Shown here one piece after another: positions 21,130-33,763 of a DNA stretch of 64,000 nt. Source of the DNA: Bryoerythrophyllum caledonicum (Eukaryota; Streptophyta; Bryopsida; Pottiales; Pottiaceae); assembly GCA_963971425.1 (NCBI GenBank), contig OZ020515.1, positions 39,847,198 to 39,911,197 on the forward strand, in the 5' to 3' direction. How positions within the stretch are numbered: the first letter of the stretch is position 1; each line of letters opens with the position of its first letter. Made by a program: the position numbers and the translations under genes. The notes below the pieces were generated by a model. That model was not told the origin of the DNA. It searched no databases and saw only the letters and a list, made by a program, of their open reading frames with translations.

Positions 21130-23040
21130 AATACTACATACATGACTGACCACCGTTCCAAAGAACCATACAGTAGTGGATACAAAATTAGTTCGTCTGC
21201 AGCAGACAAACGAAGTCAGGCGGGACGTCAACAACTAAGCATGACCACCTGGGCGCCTCCACATGCTCCTGGACCACCTGCGAAATTAGACCCACAACAC
21301 CGAATACATCAGTACCGCATGACAGACCAAGACAACAAGAAAGGCACGACATCGAACAAGAAAATCGACGTCTCAATTTCTCCCTCTCGGCTCAAGGTAA
21401 GCAGCCCTTCTCCCCATTTATTTATCATGTGTGCCCCTCCCTTTCTCATCAGGCAATACTACAACCTACGCTCCCAAGCAGCAACAGCTCATGGAACACA
21501 AAGACAAAGAACACAAGAGACAACGTGGAAGCAGGTAACGAAGGTCAAGTACCTTCAAGAAACATATAGAAGAAGACATGATGGCAGATTATCAATGACA
21601 GGCAAACGACGTTATGCGGGACGACACCATATACGCGCAACCACCTGGGCGCCCATACACGCCCCTGGTACACCTGCAGGATCCACCACAAATTATATGA
21701 GGCATCAATGTTCCAAATCAGATCAGGACAGCATGGAAGATACAAGGGACAATAAAAACGACGCCACAACTCTACCCTCCCGGATTAAGGTAAGAAATCG
21801 TACTCTCTATCTAACCAGTATATACGCCCTCCCCCTCTTCTTCAGAAAATGCTACAACCTACGTCGCCGAGACACACGAAGACGAAGACCACAGAAGAGA
21901 ATGTATTACATGAAGACCAAGGCGCACGAAGACGAAGACACACGAAGACGAGGACACACGAAGACGAAGAATGTGTCACACGAAGACCAAGACACACGAA
22001 GACAAAGACCACAAGTGACGACGAGGAAGCAAGAAGCGAGATACAAGTATTTTAAAGGACCACACAACTGCAGATTTGAAGGCAATCCGCCAACAGCAGA
22101 CAGTCGAAGGAACGAGGGGCAACACCAAAGCTGCAAGCCCATCTGGACGCCTCTTCACGTCCCTGCTAAAAGATTTACTCCACATCCCCCGAGTCGTCAG
22201 CACCGCAAGACTGATCTGGGCATCCTGGGCGGAAACATCACAACCTTCGCTGCCGAACAACAACCTCCCAAGGAACAAGACGCGAAACCCAGAGGACAAC
22301 GAGTAAGCAAGCTACGAAACACAAGAATCCTCAGCAAACCAGTATTGACACGCCAACAACAACAACAGCCCCAAACAAGCCAGCATCATCAAGGAAACAA
22401 GCTGCCAAGACATCAAACGAAATCAAGGTATGTATATATTCAGGTAAGTGGCCTCATCACTTCATTTCCCTTGTCCCCCTCTCTTTGCAGACCTCTACCA
22501 AATGATAACAGGTACAATGCGGAACGCACAAGATCAAACTGCCAACTACAGCTGCCACAAAACCCTAGCCGCCGTAGCATCCACAGAAATGCCAAATCCT
22601 TGAGAGACCAAGATTCAAGCTTCCATCTACAACATCTCAACCTCCAAAGAGCATCCAAACAGCATCCCGAAAGAACGGACCCTAAACGACTACAAGCCCA
22701 ACGACATTGTTGTTCATCGAACACAATGGAAACATCCACCGAACGACAATCCAACAAAAGGTATATAATGCACTCACACCTGACTGTCAAACCCTCTCAC
22801 TTTGCTCTAATGCGCAGATGCACTCTCTCTGCCATTGGAATACAAAGATCCACTTGCTCAATCAGTGCGAAGGACGCGTACCTGCGAGAAGACCTGCGGG
22901 AGAAGGAGCCACCACTTCAACAGCTTATGAAGACGCGCCTCACTTGTGAAGATTTACTCACTTATGCTGCTTGGTTATATTGTGCTTGGATTTCTCTTGA
23001 AGTAGATGATGCTAACCTGATACTGATAGTTTCTTCCCAG
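21130..23040 (+). repeat. LINE 5' region: repeated exon/intron-like units
   Basis: Related units of ~390 bp recur from about 21140, 21540 and 22030 onward, sharing CAGCAGACAAACGAAGTCAG- and ACCACCTGGGCGCC-like segments. Each of the first units ends in an intron-like block with donor AAG|GTAAG and a pyrimidine-rich tract before CAG. The blocks are 21397-21452 and 21790-21845, both exactly 56 nt. Further candidates are 22438-22490 and 22761-22817. A GAAGACACAC-type microrepeat fills about 21870-22010. The frame upstream of ORF1 stays open for over 1,100 codons because the strand lacks T, so openness here is not evidence of coding. Confidence 0.6.
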
Positions 23041-24381
23041 ATCGCACAAGACCTGCACATTACACAAGAAGAGAGCAGATCAGGAGATAGCTCACAAGTC
23101 CAGTACACAGAAGGGCACACCAAGTCACGAACGACCACACCTACCACAGCGCGACCGCAGCAAGCCGCCCCTGTAAGCCGAAGAGCGCTACCACCTCCCG
23201 CAGTTGCTGGACACACCACGCCGCCACCCACGCCGAAGCTCTGGCTGCCATCCTCACCGAAACCTAAGGTATCACCTACGCTGAAGCCCTGGCGGTTACT
23301 CACACCAAGATCACGCCCAATCGGTGGCCGTCCACGTCGTAGGCCAGACAGCGCAAGCTCAGGCGCCGTAACCCTAGCTCCTGCGCTGGGGGTGGACGGG
23401 ACGCAGATCGGAGCGTCATACAGAACTCCTGAGTCGAAGACTTGCAGGCCATCCACGACCCTCAACCTCCAAGCTCCCGCGCCGAAGACCTACAGAACTC
23501 ACACGTCCCACAACTCACAAACCCCTGCAAGGCTGCGCCAAAGCCTTACGAAGACTGAGAGTACGCGCTACGTCCAACAGAGACCCACCCCTGCTGCCTG
23601 CGAGCGACCGGAGACCTACCGAAGAACTGCTGCAGTTGGCACGCGAATATACCCTTGCGGTAGATCCGACCTCATAGCAGAAGAACAAATCAACCCATAC
23701 CAAAGACCCGCCCTCGCCTCAGGAGCACGAACGGCCTTCCACCGAAGACCTGCTGTTGCTGTAGATGTGCGAACGGCTCCCTGGATCGTGGGTGGTCGTG
23801 GGAGTGCAAAGATAGGAAGCTGCAACAAATCAAGGCAAGCCGTGAGAGGTCGTGGAGAGTTTACAGCTGGAGGTTGGACGCAGCTCTCAACTGAGAATCG
23901 TAGGAGGTCCTCAGCTGAAGGTGAGAAGTGGTCCAAGACTTGGTACTACGGTGGCCAAGGGAAAAGAACAAAACCAGGTCATAGCCCTCTACCACTCTTC
24001 TCACATAAACTTGCTAGTATTCTTTCTCGCTGGGTTTATTATGCAAACCCACTGGCATTTACACAACTCTTAATACCAAACTTGTTCTTTTGGGGAGGTG
24101 TCCACCATTGTGGCACCTCCCATGTGTGTGCATGTATGAAAGTCACTAAGCGTCATAGTCTTGATCTCTTTCACTCAAATTCGTTAGAAAATAAGACTTG
24201 TCTAGTTAAATGCTTGTATGACATGTTCATAGCTCATACACACTCCTTCTTGACCATTTTAGCTTCACCAAGCCTTCAACATATGTTGTGGGAAGAAGCT
24301 AAAGACAAGATGATAAGGAGTAAAACTGTAGTAATCTCTCACACCACTCCTAGTGACACTCTTCCTCTTGATATCTACAGC

Positions 24382-25968
24382 ATGGCTCAACTCCAAACAA
24401 CGACCACTCCTTCCAAGAGGTTATTTGTTGAAGTAGTTGAAGAAAGATCGTATGATGTGAATGTTTCCCAAAATGCCTTGATTGTTGCAAACACCATCCA
24501 GAAAAAGGTGAAGGCAACAAGTTTGCCTCACACCGAATACTGGTTAGGATTTCACACCATGAACACTCTTGCGTGGAAAAAGGGCAATTCGAAAGTCCCT
24601 ATTGTAGCTATAGAAGAACTAGTAGAGAAAGGTCTTAACCCCAAAGAAGCTGCTGAAAGCTTCGAAGCAATGCCATCATATCCATTTGTCCCACAAATGG
24701 AATGGGCATCACAAAGGCCTGATGGGAAAGATGGCAACCACTTCAATCTCACCCAACTTCCAAGTGAAGTTGAGGTAGATGTAGATGGCTTTGCATTGGA
24801 CTACCAAGTCTCAATCCATTTTGAACTTGGTGACCAAATATGGTCAAAAGAGGTAGTGATGGATATGACAAAAGCACGGCTAAAAGAGATGGAAATTCCC
24901 CTTGGCACCAAGATCGGTGAACCAATAGCCATTTTTTGTTACCATCAATCCGATAAATGGAATGGTGGTATCAAATTGCATCTAAAAAACCCAAAAAAGG
25001 ATGGAAAAGGGCTATTACAAGGGCTGAGACCCTTCATTCTAAATTTGAATGAAGGAATCCCACACAAAGGGAAAATATGTAAATCATATGATGCCCTCGC
25101 CTTTTCACACCTCTTATCGGTCAAAATATCCGGCCCTAGTCTGGTGGATAAAGAATCATTTGATTTGCATGAGGAGATTGTGAGAGATAGCTTTGCAAGA
25201 GGACACGACTTTGAGGTTACGGGAGTAGAAAAGAAAGTGTTTATGGAATTTGCATGGGTAAAAACCCCCTCCCCGGTGCAAGCGGCCAAAGTCAAAGACT
25301 ACAAAGTATCTCTTGAGAATGAGATCTTTGTATCAGTTGCCGCAACCCGGAAGATGGATGAGGATGAGATTGCAAAAAAGAATTGCCTAATTCTTATTGC
25401 AAAAAACCTCAATAAAACAAAAAGTGAAAAAGAACTAGTAGAGGGAATCAAATCCATACTCGGGGATGAGAATGTGGTTGATACATTCTTCAAACTCGAA
25501 CATGGGCGGCATGTAGGAACTTGCAACATTGAATGCCTAAACGCAGCAGTGTACAAGAAGTTTGTCAAACAAAGTAAAAAACTCCATGGCAAATACATCA
25601 TGTTCACCCCCCACCCTAAAAGCCTAGATGGTAGTAACAAACCAAACTCGGATGAATTAACTAGGCTTGGGTTCTCGGATGTAAACTCGGCCGTGGCAAA
25701 CGCGGTAATTGCCATGGAGAACGGACCAAACAGCAGCAATGGCGTCACCCTACAACAACTTCGGAAGGAAATGAAGACCATGAAAGGAGAAATAGTGGAA
25801 GAAGCAAAACAATATGCGGATATGGTACAAGCAAATACCGTCAAATCACTAAGGGGGGAAATGTCAACCCTTAGATCCCAACTAATTGCTACTATTATGG
25901 CGGCAGAAACTCAAGCATCGGAACGGGAACAAAGAGTGACTGAAAACAAGATGGATACGTCAAACTAA
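24382..25968 (+). CDS. LINE ORF1 protein, RRM-like with C-terminal coiled coil
   Basis: ATG 24382 (MAQLQTTTTPSKRLF) is chosen because protein-like, non-repetitive sequence begins here, giving 528 residues, although the frame is open far upstream. Residues ~330-420 (LILIAKNLNK...GTCNIECLN) fit an RNA-recognition-motif-like fold: a strand with the AKNL pattern, a helix, then a second strand. The last ~80 residues (LRKEMKTMKGEIVEEAKQY and beyond) predict a coiled coil, useful for trimerisation as in other LINE ORF1 proteins. In related elements ORF1 is an RNA chaperone that packages the element RNA. The fold call is mine from pattern only. Confidence 0.7.
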   Translation: MAQLQTTTTPSKRLFVEVVEERSYDVNVSQNALIVANTIQKKVKATSLPHTEYWLGFHTMNTLAWKKGNSKVPIVAIEELVEKGLNPKEAAESFEAMPSYPFVPQMEWASQRPDGKDGNHFNLTQLPSEVEVDVDGFALDYQVSIHFELGDQIWSKEVVMDMTKARLKEMEIPLGTKIGEPIAIFCYHQSDKWNGGIKLHLKNPKKDGKGLLQGLRPFILNLNEGIPHKGKICKSYDALAFSHLLSVKISGPSLVDKESFDLHEEIVRDSFARGHDFEVTGVEKKVFMEFAWVKTPSPVQAAKVKDYKVSLENEIFVSVAATRKMDEDEIAKKNCLILIAKNLNKTKSEKELVEGIKSILGDENVVDTFFKLEHGRHVGTCNIECLNAAVYKKFVKQSKKLHGKYIMFTPHPKSLDGSNKPNSDELTRLGFSDVNSAVANAVIAMENGPNSSNGVTLQQLRKEMKTMKGEIVEEAKQYADMVQANTVKSLRGEMSTLRSQLIATIMAAETQASEREQRVTENKMDTSN

Positions 25969-25984
25969 TAGCGTCAAACAACGC

Positions 25985-26135
25985 TACAATTAATAAAAAT
26001 AATATAGTATATATTGATACTAAAATATATAGTATATACCCCAAGAAAAACATAGTATATTTATATACTACCAAACAAACCAAAAACAAAACAAAAAATA
26101 ACATAGTATATCTATATACTACCAAACAAACCAAA
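25985..26135 (+). repeat. AT-rich ORF1-ORF2 spacer with repeated ATAGTATAT units
   Basis: (C)ATAGTATATTTATATACTACCA-type segments occur three times between the ORFs, each with internal dyad symmetry (AGTATAT/ATATACT), separated by ACAAACCAAAAACA-like sequence. Confidence 0.8.
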
Positions 26136-26147
26136 AACATGACAAAA

Positions 26148-26293
<146 letters not shown>

Positions 26294-26360
26294 CTCTACA
26301 CCCCTCACTCAAAAAATCATAAACATTACTCATTTAAAACTACTAATTATACTTGGTGGA

Positions 26361-26384
26361 GACATAGAAACTAACCCCGGCCCA
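26361..26384 (+). other. 2A-like translational recoding motif in ORF2
   Basis: Codons read D-I-E-T-N-P-G-P, fitting the DxExNPGP consensus, preceded by a hydrophobic run (KLLIILGG) as is usual for 2A peptides. Ribosome skipping would fall between Gly (26379-26381) and Pro (26382-26384), releasing the poly-Asn/Gln leader from the enzyme. 2A motifs at the N-terminus of ORF2 are documented in other APE-type LINEs. Activity here is inferred. Confidence 0.8.
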
Positions 26385-29300
26385 ATGCCAAATGTCTTCC
26401 TCAACCACCCAAAAACACATAAAAAAATATCCAAAATCTATTTCATCCCGAACACTATAAAACTCCACCCCGAATACCAACATCTAGCATCCTCGTTTGC
26501 CCCACTTCTAAAAAATAACCACATACTCCACCACACTTATTCCACCCTCTACCCCAACATTTCCCATTACATACAACAAAAAAATGACCACCCACCCCCA
26601 CATATCCTATTCGCCCTAATTACCACCCTCCACCCTTCAATAGATGAATGCAACAATATCACCAACCAACACTCTACCAACACAAACCCTACACATTGGA
26701 CAAATATACTATTAAACACCCTATCCTCCTTACACAATCCCCCTGAAAGACATATAGATATACCCCACCCCTACACTAAATTTCTAGAAGAAAACCAACA
26801 CCTTCTTGAACACAAAACTTCTTTACACAACGACCTATATAACTTTATTCATAGCCAAACCTCACCCCCTTCTCCCGATGAACTACAACTAAAATTTCCT
26901 TATTTCCCGCACAATCTTATCCTTGAAGCCCTTAGATGCTTTGAACCTATTCATGACTACACACACCCCACTCCAACACCCGCTCACATTTCCCCCCCAC
27001 TCTACAACCACGAAAACATAGATAATAGAAATACATACATTACTACATGGAACGCCTCAACGTTAAACACTGCCCTACCATGCATCCACAACCTAACCAC
27101 CCACACCAACACACCACCCGCCATCATTGCCATACAAGAAACTAAATTAACCGCCAATAAATCCACAAAATACATTCAAAAGTTATTCCCAAAATATAAA
27201 ATTATTTTCAACAATACCCACTCCCTCACACGATGCATCCAACAACGAAGACCATATACATCGGCAAGAGGAGGTCTACTCATGCTCATACACCAAACAT
27301 ATGCCTTCCCCGGGAATATTACTAAAATCCCTACCCCGGCAAATATTTCACCATATCTTCAAATCATTGAATTAACTAACCGACCCCTCCAACCATGGCT
27401 CATCCTTCATCTATACATGCCTTCACACACAGAAGATTCTAGGCTTATTCCGGTAATCCAAAATTCCATCACATCACAAGTAAACACATACACTAACCAC
27501 ACCATAATACTCTGCGGAGACTTTAACCGGGATATTGCCCTTATTGGACGACGAAACGGAGTGATCCTTACCCCACCACTTGACATAGACTATCAATGGC
27601 AAAGGTACACGAACGATCTAGATTTACATCTAATCCCAACAGATACACAATACTCTCGTCAAGGTGGACTTAATTACACACACACTAGCCTAATTGATGG
27701 ATTCTACATTAAAACACCTAACCATACTCAATATACATCCACTACCAATACCACAACCAATTTAAACTAGGACCACTTCCCTATCCAACTCAATATACCT
27801 CACAACACCCTTATAAGCAGACCTCCCATCACCATTAACTCAAATAAAATTAAAATACTAAACCCCATCCCAAAAGAAAACCTTGCTAACTTTAACACAA
27901 TATTCTTTGAAAAAAACTCACTACTAATAGACTCCCTTACCGATACTCTTTCTAACCATCAACACCTCACACAAATACAATGGAAGGAAGCTTGTACAAC
28001 TCTTGACCAAATCATTAATGAAATCTCTAGTACACTAGAAAAGACTTGCAAAGCACCTCCAATCCCACAACTCACACCTAGAACCTCGAAACAAGGGGGG
28101 TACCTCCCAAGAAAGCTAGCAAAAAAGTGGAAACAACATCTTGTCACATACCACACGATTCGTAAAACAATTCATATCGCTAAAACTAACCAAAATTGGC
28201 GAACCCACCCTATACTCTCCGAACTACAAAACCTCCGCCACCCTGAAATCCCACAAATACCATTACCCAACATCCATCACGAAGATTGGTTAATAGACAT
28301 TGCAACCATTGCAAAAAACGCCAATAAAGAAGCTCGGAAAATTACCACAAAATATGCAAGAGAATGTGTCAAAAAAGCCATTTCTAAGTACCGTCAACTA
28401 TACGAAACTAGCCCAAAAAAGATCCATACAAAAGTCTTTAAAAATAACACAAACCTGCCACTAGACTGCATTTCAGATCAAAACAACAACATTCTAACCA
28501 ACCCAGATGACATCGCTAATGAAATACATTTCCAACAATCTAGAAACAATAGTCCAACCACCCCCCCATGCCACTTCCAACCACAACATATCCCTACATG
28601 CACGTGCGGTGTTAGGCAATACCCGTGGCATGACTTGGACGGACTTACTATTGATAAAAGAGGCGTTCCAACAACACCTCTCCACACATATTATAACAGA
28701 GACACATACAACATGTGCCTAAAAAATTTAGGAACCAACAAGGCCCCTGGTCCGGACCATATACCTAACTCAATCCTAAAAAACATGCCCCCAAGATTCC
28801 ACGATCTCCTATCACTATTCTTCCTCCACTGCTATAAACAAAAATCCATCCCCACATCTTGGAAAACAAGTCTAACAATCTTATTATACAAAAAAGGAAA
28901 TCCATCCGAGCTACCTAACCACCGACCTATTGCCTTAGCTAACACCATTTATAAATTATATACTAGCACACTAACATCAATATTATCGGCTTACGGGGAG
29001 ACACACCAAATATTACATGAAAGCCAAGAGGGATTTAGAGCCGAGAGGAGTACCACACGGCAACTCCAAACCCTCATTGCTGCACTCGAAGATGCAAAAT
29101 TCACTAATAAAGACATTTACATACTCTACATCGACTTTAAAAACGCCTTTGGTTCCATTGACCATCCTCGATTACTAGCCATAATGAGCGACCTTGGGTA
29201 TCCGGTAGACGCAGTCACGCTGGTTGGTAATATATACTCTCAATCTACCACTACATACACCGGAGAATTCTTTGGTAAAACACGCCCTATCCCCATCCAA

Positions 29301-32300
29301 CGAGGTACCATCCAAGGAGATACACTGAGCCCATACCTCTTTATTATCTTTCTAGAACCTTTATTGAGATGGCTCCAAAGAGGTAATAATGGCTACACAT
29401 TTGGCACCTCAAAAATTACCGTAAACTCGGCTGCATATGCCGACGATCTAGCAGCCATCTCCGGTCACCTTAAATCACTCCAAATTCAACTAGACAAAAT
29501 AGACAAATTTTGTCTTTGGACTGGGATGGAACTTGGGGTCCAGAAATGTGCCGTAACTGGTTGCCCAAACAAATCCAAAATTAATCCGACCGCCTTCAAA
29601 GCCCTCATTCAAGCCACCAATATCCAATATCGTAGACAACCAATTCCGGTTCTTAACCAAAACCAACCCTACATATACCTTGGAATAAATCTAGTCCCAT
29701 CGTTAAAATGGAAAACTCAAACCCACGCTACTACTACAAAACTTATTAAACAATGCAAGGAACTCACATTATGTCCGGCTACATTGCAACAAAAAATAAA
29801 AATGATTGATACCGTCATACGCCCGGGTATCTCATATAGTTTCTATGCGGTCCCATATTCCATGCCCGCCATAAACAAACTGGATAAGAAAATCATAGCC
29901 CTACAAAAGAAAGTATGCGGACTTCCTAATTGTACTCCCAATGTCATAACACAACTCCCTCACGAACTATTTGGTTTAGAAGCTTTTTCCCTCAAAAATG
30001 CCTATCTACGGTGCATTGGAGAACAACTCCAGAATGCACTTAACGACAAAGGACGACTAGGACTAATCTATAATGGACTCCTTCGGCACATCCTTGCCAT
30101 CTATGGAGGAGCACAATACCTCCAAAGACTTAAAAGATCTGATTGCCTTCGGTCCCCTATTACCCGCACACTTTTTTTACTAAAAACAAAAGGCCAAACA
30201 TTCCTAAAAAGCACGCTAGAAGATTTCCTACTAGGCCCCGCGCCACTCGAACAAAACTGGATAAATGAAATACATAACCTCCCAAGACTGAACCGTCAAT
30301 TATCCGACAAACTATTACAAAAACTTTTTTCTGCAAACATTACCGATATAAAACAAATTACACTACCAAATGGTACACACCTTATGGACGACAAGAGCTA
30401 CAAAACATTCTACGGCACCCCCCATAAATTAATAAAAAGTGCACTAAATATTGCTAAACAACTTTTTTGTCATCCCCCATGTCTCCCTATATGCCCCAAC
30501 CCTTGCACCACTCACGCCACACCATACACACTCAAAGACTCATACATCATTGATCACAACGACACCCACCACAACATCAACCCCCCACTAATCCCCCCAA
30601 ACCCGCCACATTCACGACCATATACCCCTCCACCACATATATTAAAAAATCCTTCCATACACCCAATAAACAACATAACCGCGCATAAACACAGGAAGTA
30701 CATTGACTCTTACAACATAAACAAACAATACACGTCATACCTATGCCATTGGACCCACAACAACACCACCTACGCCAAATGGCTCCCACAAAGAAATCTT
30801 TTCCCTTGGCACAACCCAAATACTTCCTTACATAACACTGAAATCCTCACACAATACTACCTCAGAACTCAAAACAATTATTACCTAAATATCACACAAC
30901 TACACCACCCTCAAGCACAACCCCGTGATAGAAGATTTATCACACCACCTATTATTATCCCCCTCCTTAACATCTTTACAACCGAATGTAATCCCGAAAT
31001 TGACATCCTCGCACAAACAAATACAATCCAAATACAACAAGATAATGCCGACATATACGAAGATAATGGGAGACATCTAATAACCATACCACTCGCTAGA
31101 CTACAATGGTTGTGGAACCAATATCACAATGCACTACAAACCCCCATTAACATTGAACCAATACCCCAAACATTCGAAACCGAAATTGTTTGGCTATACC
31201 AAAGATATAACTACCGAATACCCAAAAATGACCCCCTCAAAAATGCACACTACACATTACCCGATCCTATCTTAGACTACCTCATTACATCAATGAATAT
31301 CACACATTCCTACTTCTCATCCCCCGTTACATGTTCCACAAAAATCTCAAAATTCTACTCTCCATTCGAACGGGATCAGATTTTTGGATCTCTTGGAAAA
31401 GCTTTTGATTATAGGTGGAGCGGAATAGGCCTTGCACACCCTCACAACAAAGAAGAAACCCAACAAGCAATACATTGGGCACGCCTAGCGGCAAACAATG
31501 ACCCTGACCGCAACATCACCATTATTATCACTCCCGACACTCATTGGTACCACAACTCCAATCCACACTCAGGCCCATTCCCGGACTCACACATCATAGT
31601 ACTATTTGAAGCTGACACTATGACTTACAAAGAACCCACTATACCGCCGCATATACAAACACCCCGCCCCGAACCAGCAACCCTACGTATCCTATGTATA
31701 CATCACCAAACTCAAGAAATTGGTAAACTAGAAAACCTCACTCATCTCACTTTGATAGCAAAAAATCTAAACATTAACAAAGTATACACCACAACCGCCT
31801 CTCCCACACCCATTCTAACCCGTGTAAACCGCAACAAAAAATGGTCTAAAACCCCCCACACAAACATCCCCGCAACACCAATTACCGAACTAAGCCTCCC
31901 CCTCTCCTACTACCAAATTAATACAGACCTTAAATTTGACCCCAACTTTAGTTACTACACTGACGGCTCCTTTAAAGAACCAACGGAAGTAAGCCCGGGA
32001 CACTGGCACCGAGAAAAAGCCGGTTATGGGATATACAATTCAACCAAACAAATTAAATCAGGCAAAAGACTACATGGACTCCAAAATATTCTAAGAGCCG
32101 AAATGATGGCTATACATAAAACCCTTAAAATAATCACAACTAAGTACCCAAATGAACCGGCTCACATTTTTACAGATTGTGTAAATGTACTATACCTCCT
32201 TAATACACACATTAAACACCCTACTCTACACAATAGTCATCCGGACAAAACTATCCTTACATCTATGGTTGAAATGCTCCAAAACCGTACACAGATCACT

Positions 32301-33478
32301 ACACTCCACAAAGTCCGAGCCCATGCTAATATCGACGGTAATGAACAAGCCGACAAACTCGCAAAAGAAGGAAGAGAAAAATCCCACAAGAATGCCGAAC
32401 ACCCATATGAACACGCTCATGCCACCCCATATTACTTTCATAGATATGAATGGCCCTCCATGGGAGAAACTCCCGATAAAGGCCCCATACGATTCTTGGA
32501 CAAATACCTGAAAAAACATGATCTTATAAATAACCTAGAAAAACTTACAGAAAACTTCCCCAATATTGATAAATGGACTGGCAACCCAAACATTCACAAC
32601 GCACTGTCCAATAACTTTTGGAAAAACCCCTTTATAACGGATCCACAAATCACATGCCTAATTAAATTCCGCACGGGACAATACATGGGTAATGCCCGCA
32701 AACAACTCTTTTTTGGAATAGATAGATTTCCTACAATTACATGTCCAATTTGCAACTCCACGGACCCAGACACATGGCTACATGTCTTACTCAAGTGCCA
32801 AAACCCCCATATACACTCACTAATTGTCAAAAGACATAACAAAGCCGTATGGGCTATTCGCAAACTACTTATATCATCAACCAAATCCCGGTGTTTCATT
32901 CTTATGAATGCTGGAACCTTTGATGACAACCCACAAGAAAATACGGTCCCTCCTTGGCTGTTACCCTGCACCTGTCATACTCAAAGATGCCACTGTAATG
33001 CAAGATTTAAACCGGATCTATTATGTGTTAGAGGACTTTCATACAAAGACCCCCCACCAAACCACATAGACCCTAGTCTCACTATCCAATTTATTGAATT
33101 CACATATTGCAATGATAGATTCTCTCCAGACACCATCTCAAATAAAACAAACAAATACCAACCACTACTTGACGATATTCATGCACTAGGATGGAAAGTA
33201 GACCCCATTATTGTCATCACCGCGGGTGCTAGAGCCACCACCTACATCCCCTCAATGACAACTCTTGAAGAAACCTTTAAAATCCCCATCACTTCAATCA
33301 AAACCACCTTTTCAAATATCAACACTATTGCAATCCAACATGCTATGTCGATACTCCTACATAAACGTAAACTTGAAAACAAACAACCCCTTCCGGACGC
33401 CTTAAACCCCCCTCCATAGATCTACAATTTCATTTTTTGCACTTCACCATACTTACCCTCCCTCTGCTAAGACTCTCT

Positions 33479-33645
33479 GGGACCTTGGGTCCTTTGGGAT
33501 CGGTTACTTGTTACTGGGTACATAGTGTCCACCCTCGAAAGGGGGAAGTAGTTCCATACTACTAACCCATGCCCGGTGGGCATGGACTTAGTGGTGGAAT
33601 GAACGGACACTTTACTCACGCCGGCCCCCTTCGGGGACCGGAGTT
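33479..33645 (+). other. LINE 3' UTR stem-loop cluster
   Basis: Successive hairpins are GGACC-TTG-GGTCC (about 33480), CCC-TCGAAA-GGG (33532-33543), CCATGCCC-GGT-GGGCATGG (33567-33585) and CCGG.CCCC-TTC-GGGG.CCGG (33621-33641). GTGTCC (about 33526) and GGACAC (about 33605) can close the domain. Such a structure near the 3' end suits recognition by the element's own reverse transcriptase. Confidence 0.75.
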
Positions 33646-33763
33646 CTTCTTCTTCCAAGATCAATCCCACATTCGCACTATGCAGCAAAAGAAGGTTTGT
33701 GACTCTTTCCAAAACCATTTGTGACACTATAAATATACCACCTTAGTGGACTTTCACCCAGGT

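Noticed and set aside
22962..23465. 167-codon minus-strand frame in the LINE 5' region
   Set aside because: Antisense shadow of AC-rich repeat sequence with no domain.
20950..24381. Upstream extension of LINE ORF1 to a 1,672-residue protein
   Set aside because: The frame is open because the strand is T-poor; it runs through tandem repeats and intron-like blocks, and protein-like sequence starts at the Met at 24382.
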